64,000 bases of DNA from Allobosea sp. WAO. GTDB lineage: Bacteria > Pseudomonadota > Alphaproteobacteria > Rhizobiales > Beijerinckiaceae. The position numbers and the translations under genes were made by a program. The stretch spans positions 310,001 to 374,000 of the forward strand of contig NZ_JXTJ01000007.1 in NCBI RefSeq assembly GCF_001509835.1, written 5' to 3'. Below are positions 8,962 to 17,645 of the stretch, in pieces. The first letter of the stretch is position 1. Each line of letters starts with the position of its first letter. The notes below the pieces were generated by a model, which was not told the origin of the DNA, ran no database searches, and saw only the letters and a program-made list of their open reading frames with translations.

Positions 8962-9414
8962 AGAGAGGTCGCCCGGGCATCGGCAAGCTTCTGCGACGAG
9001 CATGCAGGAGAGCTGATCGCGGGTCGGGGTAGCCGGCGAGGACATGGCTGTTTCCGACCCGCTTGATGCCGGTTTTTTGACGCCGATTGCATTGTCCTTC
9101 TCGCGATCAGGCCGCGCTTGACCGATCGAACGATGCGCCATTGCCGCTCTCTCCCCCGGAAAGCCCAATGGAATGGGTCATCAAGGGCACCGTCTGCCCC
9201 AACCCGCGCACAGGTCTCCTAGAGTGCGTTCGGCGTTCGCGAGTTCACGCCTGCGAATTGCCCCGAAATGACCTGCGCCTCCGTCAAATCGCGCCATGTT
9301 CCTGGAAGCCTATGCCGACGGACGTCAGCGCGCGCGTCGAAATGTGTCGCGGAAGACACTATTGCCCAAGAAGTGTGCGCAGTCATGCGAAGCGTTCTTG
9401 CGTGACCTTTTGTC
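8962..9414. other. Intergenic stretch before the autotransporter, no gene recognised
   Basis: About 450 bp between the GH31 stop and the first possible start of the autotransporter. The open frames here have no recognisable protein sequence, and I see no tRNA, strong hairpin plus T-run, or repeat. It must hold the promoter of the autotransporter gene unless that gene is silent, but I cannot point to convincing -35/-10 elements. Confidence 0.5.
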
Positions 9415-11901
9415 ATGGACTCGGCCCGCTCTAGCGTCGCCGTGAGATTGACTGGCGATTCGGCTATGCGGCACTGCGACATGAAGACTTCTGAAGTGGC
9501 GAAGTGCGAGCAGCCGGCGGTCCGCCGGCGGATTCCTCCCAAATCGCGGTTCGTGCATTCGGTGTCGGTCGCAGCTCTTCTCTGCGGCTTTTCCGCGGCA
9601 GGCACGACTGATGCCCAGGCTGCGTGCATCCTTGCGGGCGCGAACGTCACCTGCAGCGGTGCTGCCAACCCCTTGGCACCATCCTATTCGCGCCCTGGAA
9701 ACAACCTCACTGTGACCATCAACCCCGGCGCAAGCATCGGCGTGCTGCTTGGCGTGGGCGGGACCGCGATGAGCTTTACCGGAAGCAACGTGTCGCTGAC
9801 CAACAGCGGCACCGTCGATCCGATGCTTCTGGGCCAGCTCTCGATCCTGTCCTCCGGTCTCGTGGTCGGCAATGCAAGCGTCAGCACTGTCTCGGTGACG
9901 AACAACAGCGGCGCTACGCTGGGAGGTACCTCCGGCCTTCTCGGGGTGAACCTGAGCGGACTGACCGGCATGGCCCTCACGCTGCAGAACGGGACAGGCG
10001 GCACTTCGACCATCACGAACAGCGGTCTGATCCGCTCGTCCGCGCTTGCCGGTCTCACGGTTGCCACTGGCGACATGCCTGTCGTCGCGGCCTATGGCGG
10101 CGGGCAGGTCAGCTTCACCAACAACGCCGGCGCGACGATCAACGGTCGGGTCGCCTTCCAGGCCCCCGGAACGCCCGGCCAGGGCAACAGCTTCACCAAT
10201 GCGGGTACGATCACGGGCGGCGTGTCGCTGGGTGCCGGCGCGACCAACACATTCACGGCGCTCACCGGATCCTCGGTCTCTGCTGGTTCAGGCTCCAACG
10301 GCAATGCCCTCGGCGTAGTCGGCCTCCCCGGCGTCAGCATAGGTTTCGCGGCGGCCGGCATCGTCGATGGCGGGCTCGGGGGGGCCAACACCCTCGTCCT
10401 CGGTCGGGACCCCGGCCAGCCGACGGGCTCGCTCACGCTCGGCAACTACATCAACTTCGACACGCTCCAGATCCAGAACGGCGACTGGTCGCTGACCGGC
10501 GCGACGACGGCATCCTCGGTCAGCCTCATGGGTGGCACTGCGATGGTCGGCAGCGCTGCGCCTTTCGGATCGCTCACGATCCAGGCCGATGGCGGCGGCC
10601 TGGATTCGTCCGTGGCGGGCCTCAATCTGACCAATGCGATCGCGATCGGCTCGGGCGGCCTGACAGGCAAGGCGTCAAACAGCTACGTGCTGTCGGGCGT
10701 GCTTTCCGGTGCGGGCGGCCTGACGAAAACCGGCGCCGGGACGCTGACCCTGACCGGCGCGAACACCTATACTGGTGACACGGTCATCAATGCCGGCACG
10801 CTGGCGCTCGGCGCAGGCGGAAGCCTGGCCAGCGGCGGCGCCGTCAATCTCGCCGGTGCGGGTGCCTCGTTCGACATCAGCGCTTCGGGCGCGGTCCAGA
10901 CCATCGGCGCCCTGTCCGGCGTCGCCGGCACCTCCGTCACGCTCGGCGCCAACAGTCTGACCCTCGGCTCGGCGGCAAACGCGACCTTCGGCGGCTCGAT
11001 CTCCGGCACGGGCGCTATCGTCAAGCAGGACTGGGGCACCCAGACGCTGACCGGCACGAACACCTACACCGGCGGCACGACCATCACTGCCGGGACATTG
11101 GCGCTCGGGGCAGGCGGCAGTCTGGCCAGCGGCGGCGCCGTCAATCTCGCCACGGCCGGCACGAGCTTCGACATCAGCGCTGCGGGGGCGGGCCAGACCA
11201 TCGGTGCCTTGTCCGGCGTCGCCGGCACGGCCATCTCGCTCGGCACCACCGGGCTGACCCTCGGCGGCGCGACCAACCAGACCTTCGGCGGCTCGATCGG
11301 CGGCACCGGGGGTATCACCAAGCAGGGCGCGGGCACGCAGACCCTGACCGGCGCGAATGCCTATACCGGCGGCACGACCATCAATGCCGGCACGCTGGCC
11401 CTCGGCGCCGGCGGCAGCCTGGCGAGCGGCGGCGCCGTCAATCTCGCCGGTGTGGGCACCTCCTTCGACATCAGCGCCGCAGGCGCGAACCCGACGATCG
11501 GCGCACTGGCCGGCGTCGCCGGGACCACCGTCGCGCTCGGCGCCAACACGCTGAGCTTGGGCGGCGCGCCAGTCCTTCGGCGGCAGCATTGGTGGCACGG
11601 GCGGTCTTATCAAACAGGGCACGGGCACGCAGACCCTGACTGGCGCGAACACCTATACCGGCGGCACGACCATCAATGCCGGCACGCTGGCCCTCGGCGC
11701 TGGCGGCAGCCTGGCGAGCGGCGCCGCCGTCAATCTCGCCGGTGTGGGCACCTCCTTCGACATCAGCGCCGCAGGCGCGAACCCGACGATCGGCGCACTG
11801 TCCGGCGTCGCCGGCGCCACCATCTCGCTCGGCGCCAATACGCTGAGCTTGGGCGGCGCGCCAGTCCTTCGGCGGCAGCATCGGCGGCACGGGTGGCCTG
11901 A
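9415..11901 (+). CDS. Autotransporter (AIDA/PATR-repeat type), N-terminal part, frameshifted
   Basis: The 5' section of a giant type V secretion protein. An extended signal peptide (basic PKSRF then VHSVSVAALLCGFSAAGTT, cleavage near AQA) is followed by a Gly/Ser/Thr/Asn-rich beta-helix passenger with autotransporter-associated repeats such as LTGANTYTGDTVINAGTLAL. ATG 9415 gives the longest frame; ATG 9481 (MKTSEVAKCE) is an alternative, and neither has a clear Shine-Dalgarno. The frame is correct only to about 11569; a 5-bp loss there turns the rest into an Arg/His-rich shadow ending at 11901. The proper continuation passes through frame 2 (about 11571-11861) and then frame 3, so the barrel is not made from this start without frame correction. 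Confidence 0.7.
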   Translation: MDSARSSVAVRLTGDSAMRHCDMKTSEVAKCEQPAVRRRIPPKSRFVHSVSVAALLCGFSAAGTTDAQAACILAGANVTCSGAANPLAPSYSRPGNNLTVTINPGASIGVLLGVGGTAMSFTGSNVSLTNSGTVDPMLLGQLSILSSGLVVGNASVSTVSVTNNSGATLGGTSGLLGVNLSGLTGMALTLQNGTGGTSTITNSGLIRSSALAGLTVATGDMPVVAAYGGGQVSFTNNAGATINGRVAFQAPGTPGQGNSFTNAGTITGGVSLGAGATNTFTALTGSSVSAGSGSNGNALGVVGLPGVSIGFAAAGIVDGGLGGANTLVLGRDPGQPTGSLTLGNYINFDTLQIQNGDWSLTGATTASSVSLMGGTAMVGSAAPFGSLTIQADGGGLDSSVAGLNLTNAIAIGSGGLTGKASNSYVLSGVLSGAGGLTKTGAGTLTLTGANTYTGDTVINAGTLALGAGGSLASGGAVNLAGAGASFDISASGAVQTIGALSGVAGTSVTLGANSLTLGSAANATFGGSISGTGAIVKQDWGTQTLTGTNTYTGGTTITAGTLALGAGGSLASGGAVNLATAGTSFDISAAGAGQTIGALSGVAGTAISLGTTGLTLGGATNQTFGGSIGGTGGITKQGAGTQTLTGANAYTGGTTINAGTLALGAGGSLASGGAVNLAGVGTSFDISAAGANPTIGALAGVAGTTVALGANTLSLGGAPVLRRQHWWHGRSYQTGHGHADPDWREHLYRRHDHQCRHAGPRRWRQPGERRRRQSRRCGHLLRHQRRRREPDDRRTVRRRRRHHLARRQYAELGRRASPSAAASAARVA

Positions 11902-12260
11902 TCAAGCAGGGCACTGGCACGCAGACCCTGGCCGGCGCCAGCACCTATACGGGCGGCACGACCATCAATGCCGGCACGTTGGCTCTCGGCGCCGGCGGCA
12001 GCCTCGCCGCAACTGGGGCCGTGCAACTCGGAGCTGCGGGCGCCGGCTTCGACATCAGCGCCGCGGGTGCGAGCCAGACCATCGGCGCGCTGTCCGGCGT
12101 CGCCGGCACCACCGTCGCGCTCGGTGCCAACACGCTAACCCTCGGCGACGCGAGCAACCAGAGCTTCGCCGGCTCGATCACTGGCACGGGCGGCCTCGTC
12201 AAGCAGGGCTCGGGCACTCAGACGCTGGCAGGCGCCTCCTACAGTTACACGGGCGCGACC
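10690..12260 (+). repeat. Tandem 297-bp passenger repeats, two units shortened to 292 bp
   Basis: About five direct repeats encode a 99-residue unit containing TNTYTGGTTI, GTLALGAGGSLASGGAVNL and SFDISAAGA-like blocks. Measured at the FGGS/FAGS codons, the steps are 297 bp (10987 to 11284), 292 bp (to 11576), 292 bp (to 11868) and 297 bp (to 12165). The two short units lose 5 bp at the same place (GCGACCAACCAG becomes GCGCCAG) and so each shifts the frame. Neighbouring units differ by only a few bases over 150 bp, so recombination or misassembly between them is easy. Confidence 0.9.
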
Positions 12261-15200
12261 TCGGTCGCGGGCGGTACGCTGCGGGTCGAGAGCGCGCTGA
12301 GCAGCTCGGCGGTTACCGTCGCCTCTGGCGCGACGCTGGCTGGCTCGGGCAGCATCGCGGGCGCGGTGACGGTTTCCGGCGGCGGCATCCTGGCGCCGGG
12401 CTCGAGCCCGGGCACGCTCACCGTCGGTTCGCTCGTGCTGAACGACACGTCGCGGCTCTCCTACGAGCTCGGCACGCCAGGCACTGTCGGCAGCGGGGTC
12501 AACGACCTCATCGAGGTCACCGGCAACCTCAAGTTCGACGGCGTGCTCGACCTCTCGCCGCAATCGGGATTCAGCAACGGCACCTACCGGCTGTTCAACT
12601 ATGGCGGGGCGCTGATCGACAGCGGCCTGGTCTTCGGCATCGTGCCCACGGGCTATGATTTCCGCGTGGATACGACGACCACGGGCCAGATCAACCTGAT
12701 CACCACCACCGCGACGCTGCAGTACTGGAACGGCACCACCACCACTGCCAACGGCACCGTCCATGGCGGCAGCGGCATCTGGAACGCGGCCGGCAGGAAC
12801 TGGACCAACACCTCCGGCAGCATCGACACGACCTGGAACGACCTGACGGCGGTGTTCGCCGGGGCAGCCGGCGGCACGGTGACGATCGCGACCAACCAGC
12901 AGATCGCCGGGCTGCAATTCGGCACGAACGGCTATGTTCTGAACGGCCCGGGCGCGCTGCTGATCTCGGCGGCCGGCACCGAGCTGCGCGTCGACACAGG
13001 CCTTTCGGCGACGATCAACGCCGGCATCCAGGGCGGCGGCAGCCTGATGAAGACCGGCGGCGGCACGATCGTGCTCAGCGCGGCCAATAGCTATACCGGC
13101 GGTCCCATCATCAATGCCGGCACGCTCTCGGTCTCGCGGAACGAGAACCTCGGCGATGCCGCCGCAGGCCTGACCTTCAACGGCGGCACATTGGCGACGA
13201 CGGCAAGCTTCGCCATGTTCCGCCCGGTGACGCTCGACGGCGCCGGCAGCGTCGATGTCGCGGCCAGCACGGAACTCGAGCTCGGCGGCTCCGTCGTGGG
13301 CCTGGGCAGCCTGACCAAGCTCGGCAGCGGAACGCTCGTCCTGTCGGGACCCAACACCCATTCCGGCGGCACCACCATCTCCGCCGGCGTACTGCAGGCC
13401 GGCAGCGCCGCTGCGCTCGGCACCGGCAGACTGACGTTCGACGGCGGCACCCTCCGCGCCGGCACGAGCTTCATCAACGACTTCGCCAATGCCGTGGCGG
13501 TCAATGCCACCGGCGGCACGCTCGACGTCAACGGCCAGGTGGTCACCCTGTCCGGCAGCATTGCAGACGGCAGCGCTGCCGGCGGCACGCTCGCCTTCGT
13601 CAACAGCGACAGCCATATCGGCGCGGCCGTGCTCGGCGGCAGCAACAGCTACAGTGGCGCCACTTCGGTCGGCGCCGGCGTGACCTTGACAGCGGCCTCC
13701 AACGGCGCCTTCTCAGCGAACTCGGACGTGACGCTGGCCGCCGCCAATGCGGCACTGATGGCCGATGGCCATACCGTCACCGTGCGCTCGCTCTCGGGCA
13801 GCGGCGTCGTCGCCAATGGCAGCGCCACGGCCTCCGGCACATTGACCTTCGCGCCGCCCACCGGCTCGGCGAACTTCACCGGGACGATCATCGACGGCGA
13901 GCCCGGCGACCGCGCGCTGGCACTGGTCAAGGCCGGCGCCGGCACGCAGATCCTGAGCGGGACAAACACCTATACCGGCGGCACCACGATCACCGGCGGC
14001 ACGCTGCAGATCGGCGCCGGCGGCACCACGGGCTCGATCATGGGCGACGTCGTCAATGACGGCACGCTCGCCTTCGACCGTTCGGACGCGGTCACCTTCG
14101 CCGGCGCGATCTCCGGCGGCGGCGCGCTTGCGCACCTGGGCGACGGCACGCTGACCCTGACCGGCGGCAACAGCTACACCGGTGGCACGACGATCGCCTC
14201 CGGCACGCTCAAGGTCGGCGCCGGCGGCACTACGGGCTCGATCGCCGGCAATGTCGTCAATAACGGCAGGCTCGCCTTCGATCGCTCGGACGCCGTCAGC
14301 TTCTCTGGCGTGATCTCGGGCAGCGGCGCGGTTGCGCATCTCGGCGCCGGCTCCCTGACCCTCTCCGGCAGCAACAGCTATACCGGCGGCACCACGATCG
14401 CCAAGGGTACGCTAACCGGCTCCGCGGCGAGCTTCGGCCGCGGTACGATCCTGAACAATGGCGCGCTGGTGATCGATCAGCCCAGCCTCGCCATCTTCGC
14501 CAATGCGATCGATGGCAGCGGCAGTTTCACCAAGACCGGCGCCGGCGACCTCAAGCTGACCGGAACGAGCGGGCTGACCGGCGCGACAACGGTCGCCGCC
14601 GGCCGGCTCTCGGTCAACGGCTCGCTGTCGCGCTCCGCCGTCACGGTGCTCTCCGGCGCCGAGCTCGGCGGCAACGGCACGGTCGGCCCGACGACGGTCA
14701 GATCCGGCGGCACGCTGGCGCCCGGCAACTCCATCGGCACGATCACGATCGACGGCGATCTCGTGATGGCGCCGGGCTCGACCTTCGCCGCCGAGATCGG
14801 CGGCAACGGCATCACCGACCGCATCATCGTCACCGGCCAGGCGACGCTGACCGGCAGCAGCGTCACGATCTCCGCGCTCGACCCGCAGACCAGCTACCAG
14901 GCGGGCCAGCGCTATGCGCTCATCAGCGCGACCGGCGGGATCAATGGCGGTTTCACGGCGGTAACGAGCACGTCGGCCTTCCTCGATCTCGGCCTCGATC
15001 CGCGTACCGGCGAGGCCGGCATCTCCATCAAGGTGAAGCAGGGCGATCCGGCTGCCGATCCCGGCGCCGGCACGGCCCCCGTGATCTTCCAGACGGTGGC
15101 GCAGACCCGCAACCAGTACGTCACGGCGCTGGCGCTGAACACGCTGCCGCAGGTTGGCGGCACGCTCGCGCTCTACAACAGCCTGCTGATGCTCGATGCC

Positions 15201-16244
15201 GCCTCGGCGCGCACCGCCTTCGGCCAGCTCTCGGGCGAGATCCATGCTTCGACCCAGACCGCGCTGGCCGAGGAGAGCGGTGCGCTGCGCACCACCGCGA
15301 TCGACCGGCTGCGCTCGGCCTTCGGCACGGTCGGCGCCGCCCCGATGGCGACGCTGAACTACGGCTTCACCGCCGATCTGGCGCCGGCCGTGAAGGGCCC
15401 GATGCCGCTGCCGCGCACCGACCGTTTCGCGGTCTGGGGGCAGGGCTACGGCTCCTGGGGGCGGATCGACGGCGACGGCAACGCCTCGAAGCTGACGCGC
15501 TCGACCGGCGGCCTGATGGTCGGCGCCGACATGGCCGTGTTCGATACGATGCGTATCGGTGTCCTCGCCGGCTACAGCCACAGCGAGTTCAAAACGAATG
15601 GCCTGCTGGCCTCCGGCGAGAGCGACAATTACCATCTCGGCGTATATGGCGGCGGGCAATGGGGTGCGTTCGGCCTGCGCACCGGCGCGAGCTATACCTG
15701 GCACGACGTCTCGACCCGGCGCACTGTCTCCTTCGCCGGATTCGGTGAACGGCTGACCGGCGATTATCAGGCGGGCACGGCGCAGATCTTCGGCGAGCTT
15801 GGCTATCGCTTCGATCTCGCGCGGATCGCGCTCGAGCCCTTCGCCGGCCTGGCCTATGTCAACCTGCAGACGGACGGCTTGCGCGAGATCGGCGGGTTGG
15901 CGGCGCTCTCCGGCCGCGGCGACGATACCAGCGTCGGCTATTCGACGCTCGGCCTGCGCGCATCGACCAGCCTCATGCTGGGCGGCATGGACCTAACATT
16001 GCGCGGCGCATTGGCCTGGCGCCACGCCTTCGGCGACGTCAATCCGGTGGCGACGCTGGCCTTCTCGGGCTCGAACGCCTTCGCGGTATCCGGCCTACCG
16101 ATCGCGCGGAACGCCGCGCTGGTGGAAGCCGGCCTCGACCTCGCCATCGGCAAGGGCGCGACGCTCGGCGTCTCCTACACCGGACAGATGGCCAAGGACG
16201 CTCAGGACCACGCCTTCAAGGCGAACCTCGCGGTGAGGTTCTGA
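11979..16244 (+). CDS. Autotransporter, C-terminal part: passenger repeats and beta-barrel, separated by frameshifts
   Basis: A 1421-codon open frame continuing the protein begun at 9415 after two frameshifts near 11570 and 11862. It holds the rest of the repeat passenger, including three 68-residue units around 13930-14410, a linker, and a C-terminal autotransporter barrel (about the last 280 residues, from FAVWGQGYGSWGRIDGDGNA) ending in the required aromatic residue (NLAVRF). The nominal ATG at 11979 is inside a repeat unit and gives no signal peptide, so alone this fragment could not reach the outer membrane. With both lesions corrected the whole protein would be about 2280 residues. It may be a pseudogene, a phase-variable gene, or an assembly artefact. 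Confidence 0.75.
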   Translation: MALGAGGSLAATGAVQLGAAGAGFDISAAGASQTIGALSGVAGTTVALGANTLTLGDASNQSFAGSITGTGGLVKQGSGTQTLAGASYSYTGATSVAGGTLRVESALSSSAVTVASGATLAGSGSIAGAVTVSGGGILAPGSSPGTLTVGSLVLNDTSRLSYELGTPGTVGSGVNDLIEVTGNLKFDGVLDLSPQSGFSNGTYRLFNYGGALIDSGLVFGIVPTGYDFRVDTTTTGQINLITTTATLQYWNGTTTTANGTVHGGSGIWNAAGRNWTNTSGSIDTTWNDLTAVFAGAAGGTVTIATNQQIAGLQFGTNGYVLNGPGALLISAAGTELRVDTGLSATINAGIQGGGSLMKTGGGTIVLSAANSYTGGPIINAGTLSVSRNENLGDAAAGLTFNGGTLATTASFAMFRPVTLDGAGSVDVAASTELELGGSVVGLGSLTKLGSGTLVLSGPNTHSGGTTISAGVLQAGSAAALGTGRLTFDGGTLRAGTSFINDFANAVAVNATGGTLDVNGQVVTLSGSIADGSAAGGTLAFVNSDSHIGAAVLGGSNSYSGATSVGAGVTLTAASNGAFSANSDVTLAAANAALMADGHTVTVRSLSGSGVVANGSATASGTLTFAPPTGSANFTGTIIDGEPGDRALALVKAGAGTQILSGTNTYTGGTTITGGTLQIGAGGTTGSIMGDVVNDGTLAFDRSDAVTFAGAISGGGALAHLGDGTLTLTGGNSYTGGTTIASGTLKVGAGGTTGSIAGNVVNNGRLAFDRSDAVSFSGVISGSGAVAHLGAGSLTLSGSNSYTGGTTIAKGTLTGSAASFGRGTILNNGALVIDQPSLAIFANAIDGSGSFTKTGAGDLKLTGTSGLTGATTVAAGRLSVNGSLSRSAVTVLSGAELGGNGTVGPTTVRSGGTLAPGNSIGTITIDGDLVMAPGSTFAAEIGGNGITDRIIVTGQATLTGSSVTISALDPQTSYQAGQRYALISATGGINGGFTAVTSTSAFLDLGLDPRTGEAGISIKVKQGDPAADPGAGTAPVIFQTVAQTRNQYVTALALNTLPQVGGTLALYNSLLMLDAASARTAFGQLSGEIHASTQTALAEESGALRTTAIDRLRSAFGTVGAAPMATLNYGFTADLAPAVKGPMPLPRTDRFAVWGQGYGSWGRIDGDGNASKLTRSTGGLMVGADMAVFDTMRIGVLAGYSHSEFKTNGLLASGESDNYHLGVYGGGQWGAFGLRTGASYTWHDVSTRRTVSFAGFGERLTGDYQAGTAQIFGELGYRFDLARIALEPFAGLAYVNLQTDGLREIGGLAALSGRGDDTSVGYSTLGLRASTSLMLGGMDLTLRGALAWRHAFGDVNPVATLAFSGSNAFAVSGLPIARNAALVEAGLDLAIGKGATLGVSYTGQMAKDAQDHAFKANLAVRF
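13931..14410 (+). repeat. Second tandem repeat in the passenger, 204-bp units
   Basis: Tyr-Thr-Gly-Gly-Thr-Thr blocks recur at 13971, 14175 and 14379, exactly 204 bp (68 codons) apart, with shared GTLAFDRSDAVTFAGAISGG-type text between them. Unlike the 297/292-bp array, this array keeps the reading frame. Confidence 0.85.
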
Positions 16245-16276
16245 GCGCAGTCGACGCGATACGCGCCCAATGATCA

Positions 16277-16304
16277 GACAGCGCCGCCCTTGGGCGGCGC
16301 TGTC
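16277..16304. terminator. Strong hairpin after the autotransporter (likely bidirectional terminator)
   Basis: GACAGCGCCGCCC (16277-16289) and GGGCGGCGCTGTC (16292-16304) are perfect inverted repeats, 13 bp per arm with a two-base spacer. It lies 33 bp after the autotransporter stop, where that gene faces the minus-strand tRNA. Only a short TTT follows on the plus strand. Confidence 0.7.
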
Positions 16305-16773
16305 GTTTCAGCCGAGTCCTGCACGGGCGCGGAAGTATAGGGCGAGCCGCGCGCGCTGATCGTCCGAAGAGCTCGCGACCCATGAAAACATTGCCGGTTC
16401 GCGTGACTTCGCCATCCGCAGCGCGCCAGCGCGACCAGCATCAGGTCGCGACTTATGTCCCGCATGTCGGCGTGCTGGCAAACTGCCGACGACAGCTTGT
16501 GGCGCGGGGCCGCCCCCCAAGGCTCGACCATCGCAAATGACCGGGTTGGGTCGCCTGCCGGCGCTTTCGGCGAACGTCCGGCTGCAAAGGTGTCGACGCG
16601 CTCCCGCTATTCGCGCGGCGCCATCGGAAAGAGCCCGACAGTGGCGAAGGCCCGAATCGCCCACCGAGGCGGCGAGAACAGCCGCTGAACAGAGTTGGGG
16701 AACGCGATAGGGAACGCGGGGAACGCGCGTTTAGCGGCAGGCCGCCACAACAAGCTGAGCTTCAAAGGGAAAT
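16305..16773. other. Intergenic stretch without a convincing gene; holds a decayed repeat fragment
   Basis: About 470 bp between the autotransporter terminator and tRNA-Gly. The short open frames lack start signals and resemble no family I know. TGCCGGTTCGCGTGAC at 16392-16407 also occurs, inverted, inside the palindromic element at 17571-17645, so this is probably a degraded copy of that dispersed repeat. Confidence 0.45.
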
Positions 16774-16848
16774 TGGAGCGGGCGATCGGGATCGAACCGA
16801 CGACATTCAGCTTGGGAAGCTGACGTTCTACCACTGAACTACGCCCGC
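16774..16848 (-). tRNA. tRNA-Gly (anticodon CCC)
   Basis: On the minus strand a 75-nt cloverleaf begins GCGGGCG and closes with the matching CGCCCGC, discriminator T and an encoded CCA (16774-16776). The anticodon arm is TCAGC-TTCCCAA-GCTGA, giving anticodon CCC; the T-arm contains GGTTCGATCCC. It reads GGG glycine codons. It stands alone, facing the autotransporter. Confidence 0.95.
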
Positions 16849-16960
16849 GTACCCGTCGATATAGCCGGGTGGCGGCCGGCCCCGCAAGCCGGCCTGCGCA
16901 AGATTGTCGAGGAAATCGAGCGACGCCGCGGCAGTCGCCCCGCGCGGCGCCGATAAGGGC

Positions 16961-17266
16961 CTACCAGCAGCCGTAGTAGCCGCAGCGGCCATAGCCGTAG
17001 TAGCCATAGCGCGAGCGCGACGAGGCCGCGATGACCGCGCCACCGACCGCACCCGCCACGACGCCGGCCGCCACCGCATTGCTGGCCTGAGCGTTGGAAC
17101 GGCGGAAGCTCTGGAAGACGTCGCTGCGGCAGCGCTCGAAGGCGCGCGTGCCGGGACGATGGCCGGCATCGAGGCAGACGGTATCGGCTTCCGCCGCCGA
17201 TTGCTCGACGGTCTGGCAGCCGGCGAGACCGGCCGCGAGGACGCCGGCGATGATGAGCGCGCGCAT
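16961..17266 (-). CDS. Small glycine-zipper lipoprotein
   Basis: 101 residues. The N-terminus MRALIIAGVLAAGLAGCQTV is a lipoprotein signal with lipobox LAGC, Cys17 being the lipidated residue. The middle carries Cys30 and Cys47; residues 66-83 (AAGVVAGAVGGAVIAASS) form a glycine-zipper membrane motif; the tail is Tyr/Gly-rich (YGYYGYGRCGYYGCW). The ATG at 17266 has an excellent Shine-Dalgarno (AGGAAGG on the minus strand, 17273-17279), which rules out the longer frame to 17419. It is probably an outer-membrane or periplasmic lipoprotein. Function is not known, and neighbours give no clue. Confidence 0.75.
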   Translation of the reverse strand: MRALIIAGVLAAGLAGCQTVEQSAAEADTVCLDAGHRPGTRAFERCRSDVFQSFRRSNAQASNAVAAGVVAGAVGGAVIAASSRSRYGYYGYGRCGYYGCW

Positions 17267-17570
17267 GAAAAATCCTTCCTCTGCAAATAGATGGCCACGA
17301 AAGCCATGGAGCGGATGGGCGTCAAATGCGCCCCACCGGTGACACGGACAAGAACGCGCCGCCGATCGTTGACCGGCGTCGCATCCGGTCCTTGGCGCCA
17401 TTTGACACGAAATCGCCATTTTGTCGCAAGGATGCTTGCCGATTGGACAAGCGATCGGGATTCGCAGCTAACAAACGATTGGCTGGCCGCGCATTAACGC
17501 AGCCAAGTTGGGCCCAGATCGCCGCGTCCTACCGGACGCGAACTGGCGATCTATCGCTTTGTCGAAGCGT

Positions 17571-17645
17571 CGAATTTCTCGGAAAAGTGGCTTCCACCTC
17601 GCATTTTCGTCACGCGAACCGGCATCCAATTCGCTCGAAAATGCT
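17571..17645. repeat. Palindromic dispersed intergenic element
   Basis: Read on the minus strand it begins directly after the dcd stop and contains GCATTTTCG (17601-17609) and CGAAAATGC (17636-17644) as perfect 9-bp arms around GAGCGAATTGGATGCCGGTT-type sequence. This text resembles a short repeat common between genes in Hyphomicrobiales. A 16-base part recurs at 16392-16407. It may terminate dcd transcription. The rest of the 17267-17570 gap shows no gene. Confidence 0.6.

Noticed and set aside
9087-9434. 115-codon frame before the autotransporter
   Set aside because: Irregular Cys/Arg/Pro-rich sequence with no ribosome site; no family resemblance.
11979-12000. Independent gene start for the autotransporter barrel protein
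   Set aside because: The ATG lies in the middle of a repeat unit and gives no signal peptide; it is the continuation of the frameshifted gene.
10690-12260. Possible CRISPR or satellite array
   Set aside because: Units are 292-297 bp, coding, and lack short repeats with unique spacers; they are autotransporter passenger repeats.
16382-16540. Short plus-strand frame starting MKTLPVRVTS
   Set aside because: It overlaps a decayed repeat fragment, lacks a ribosome site and has no recognisable sequence.
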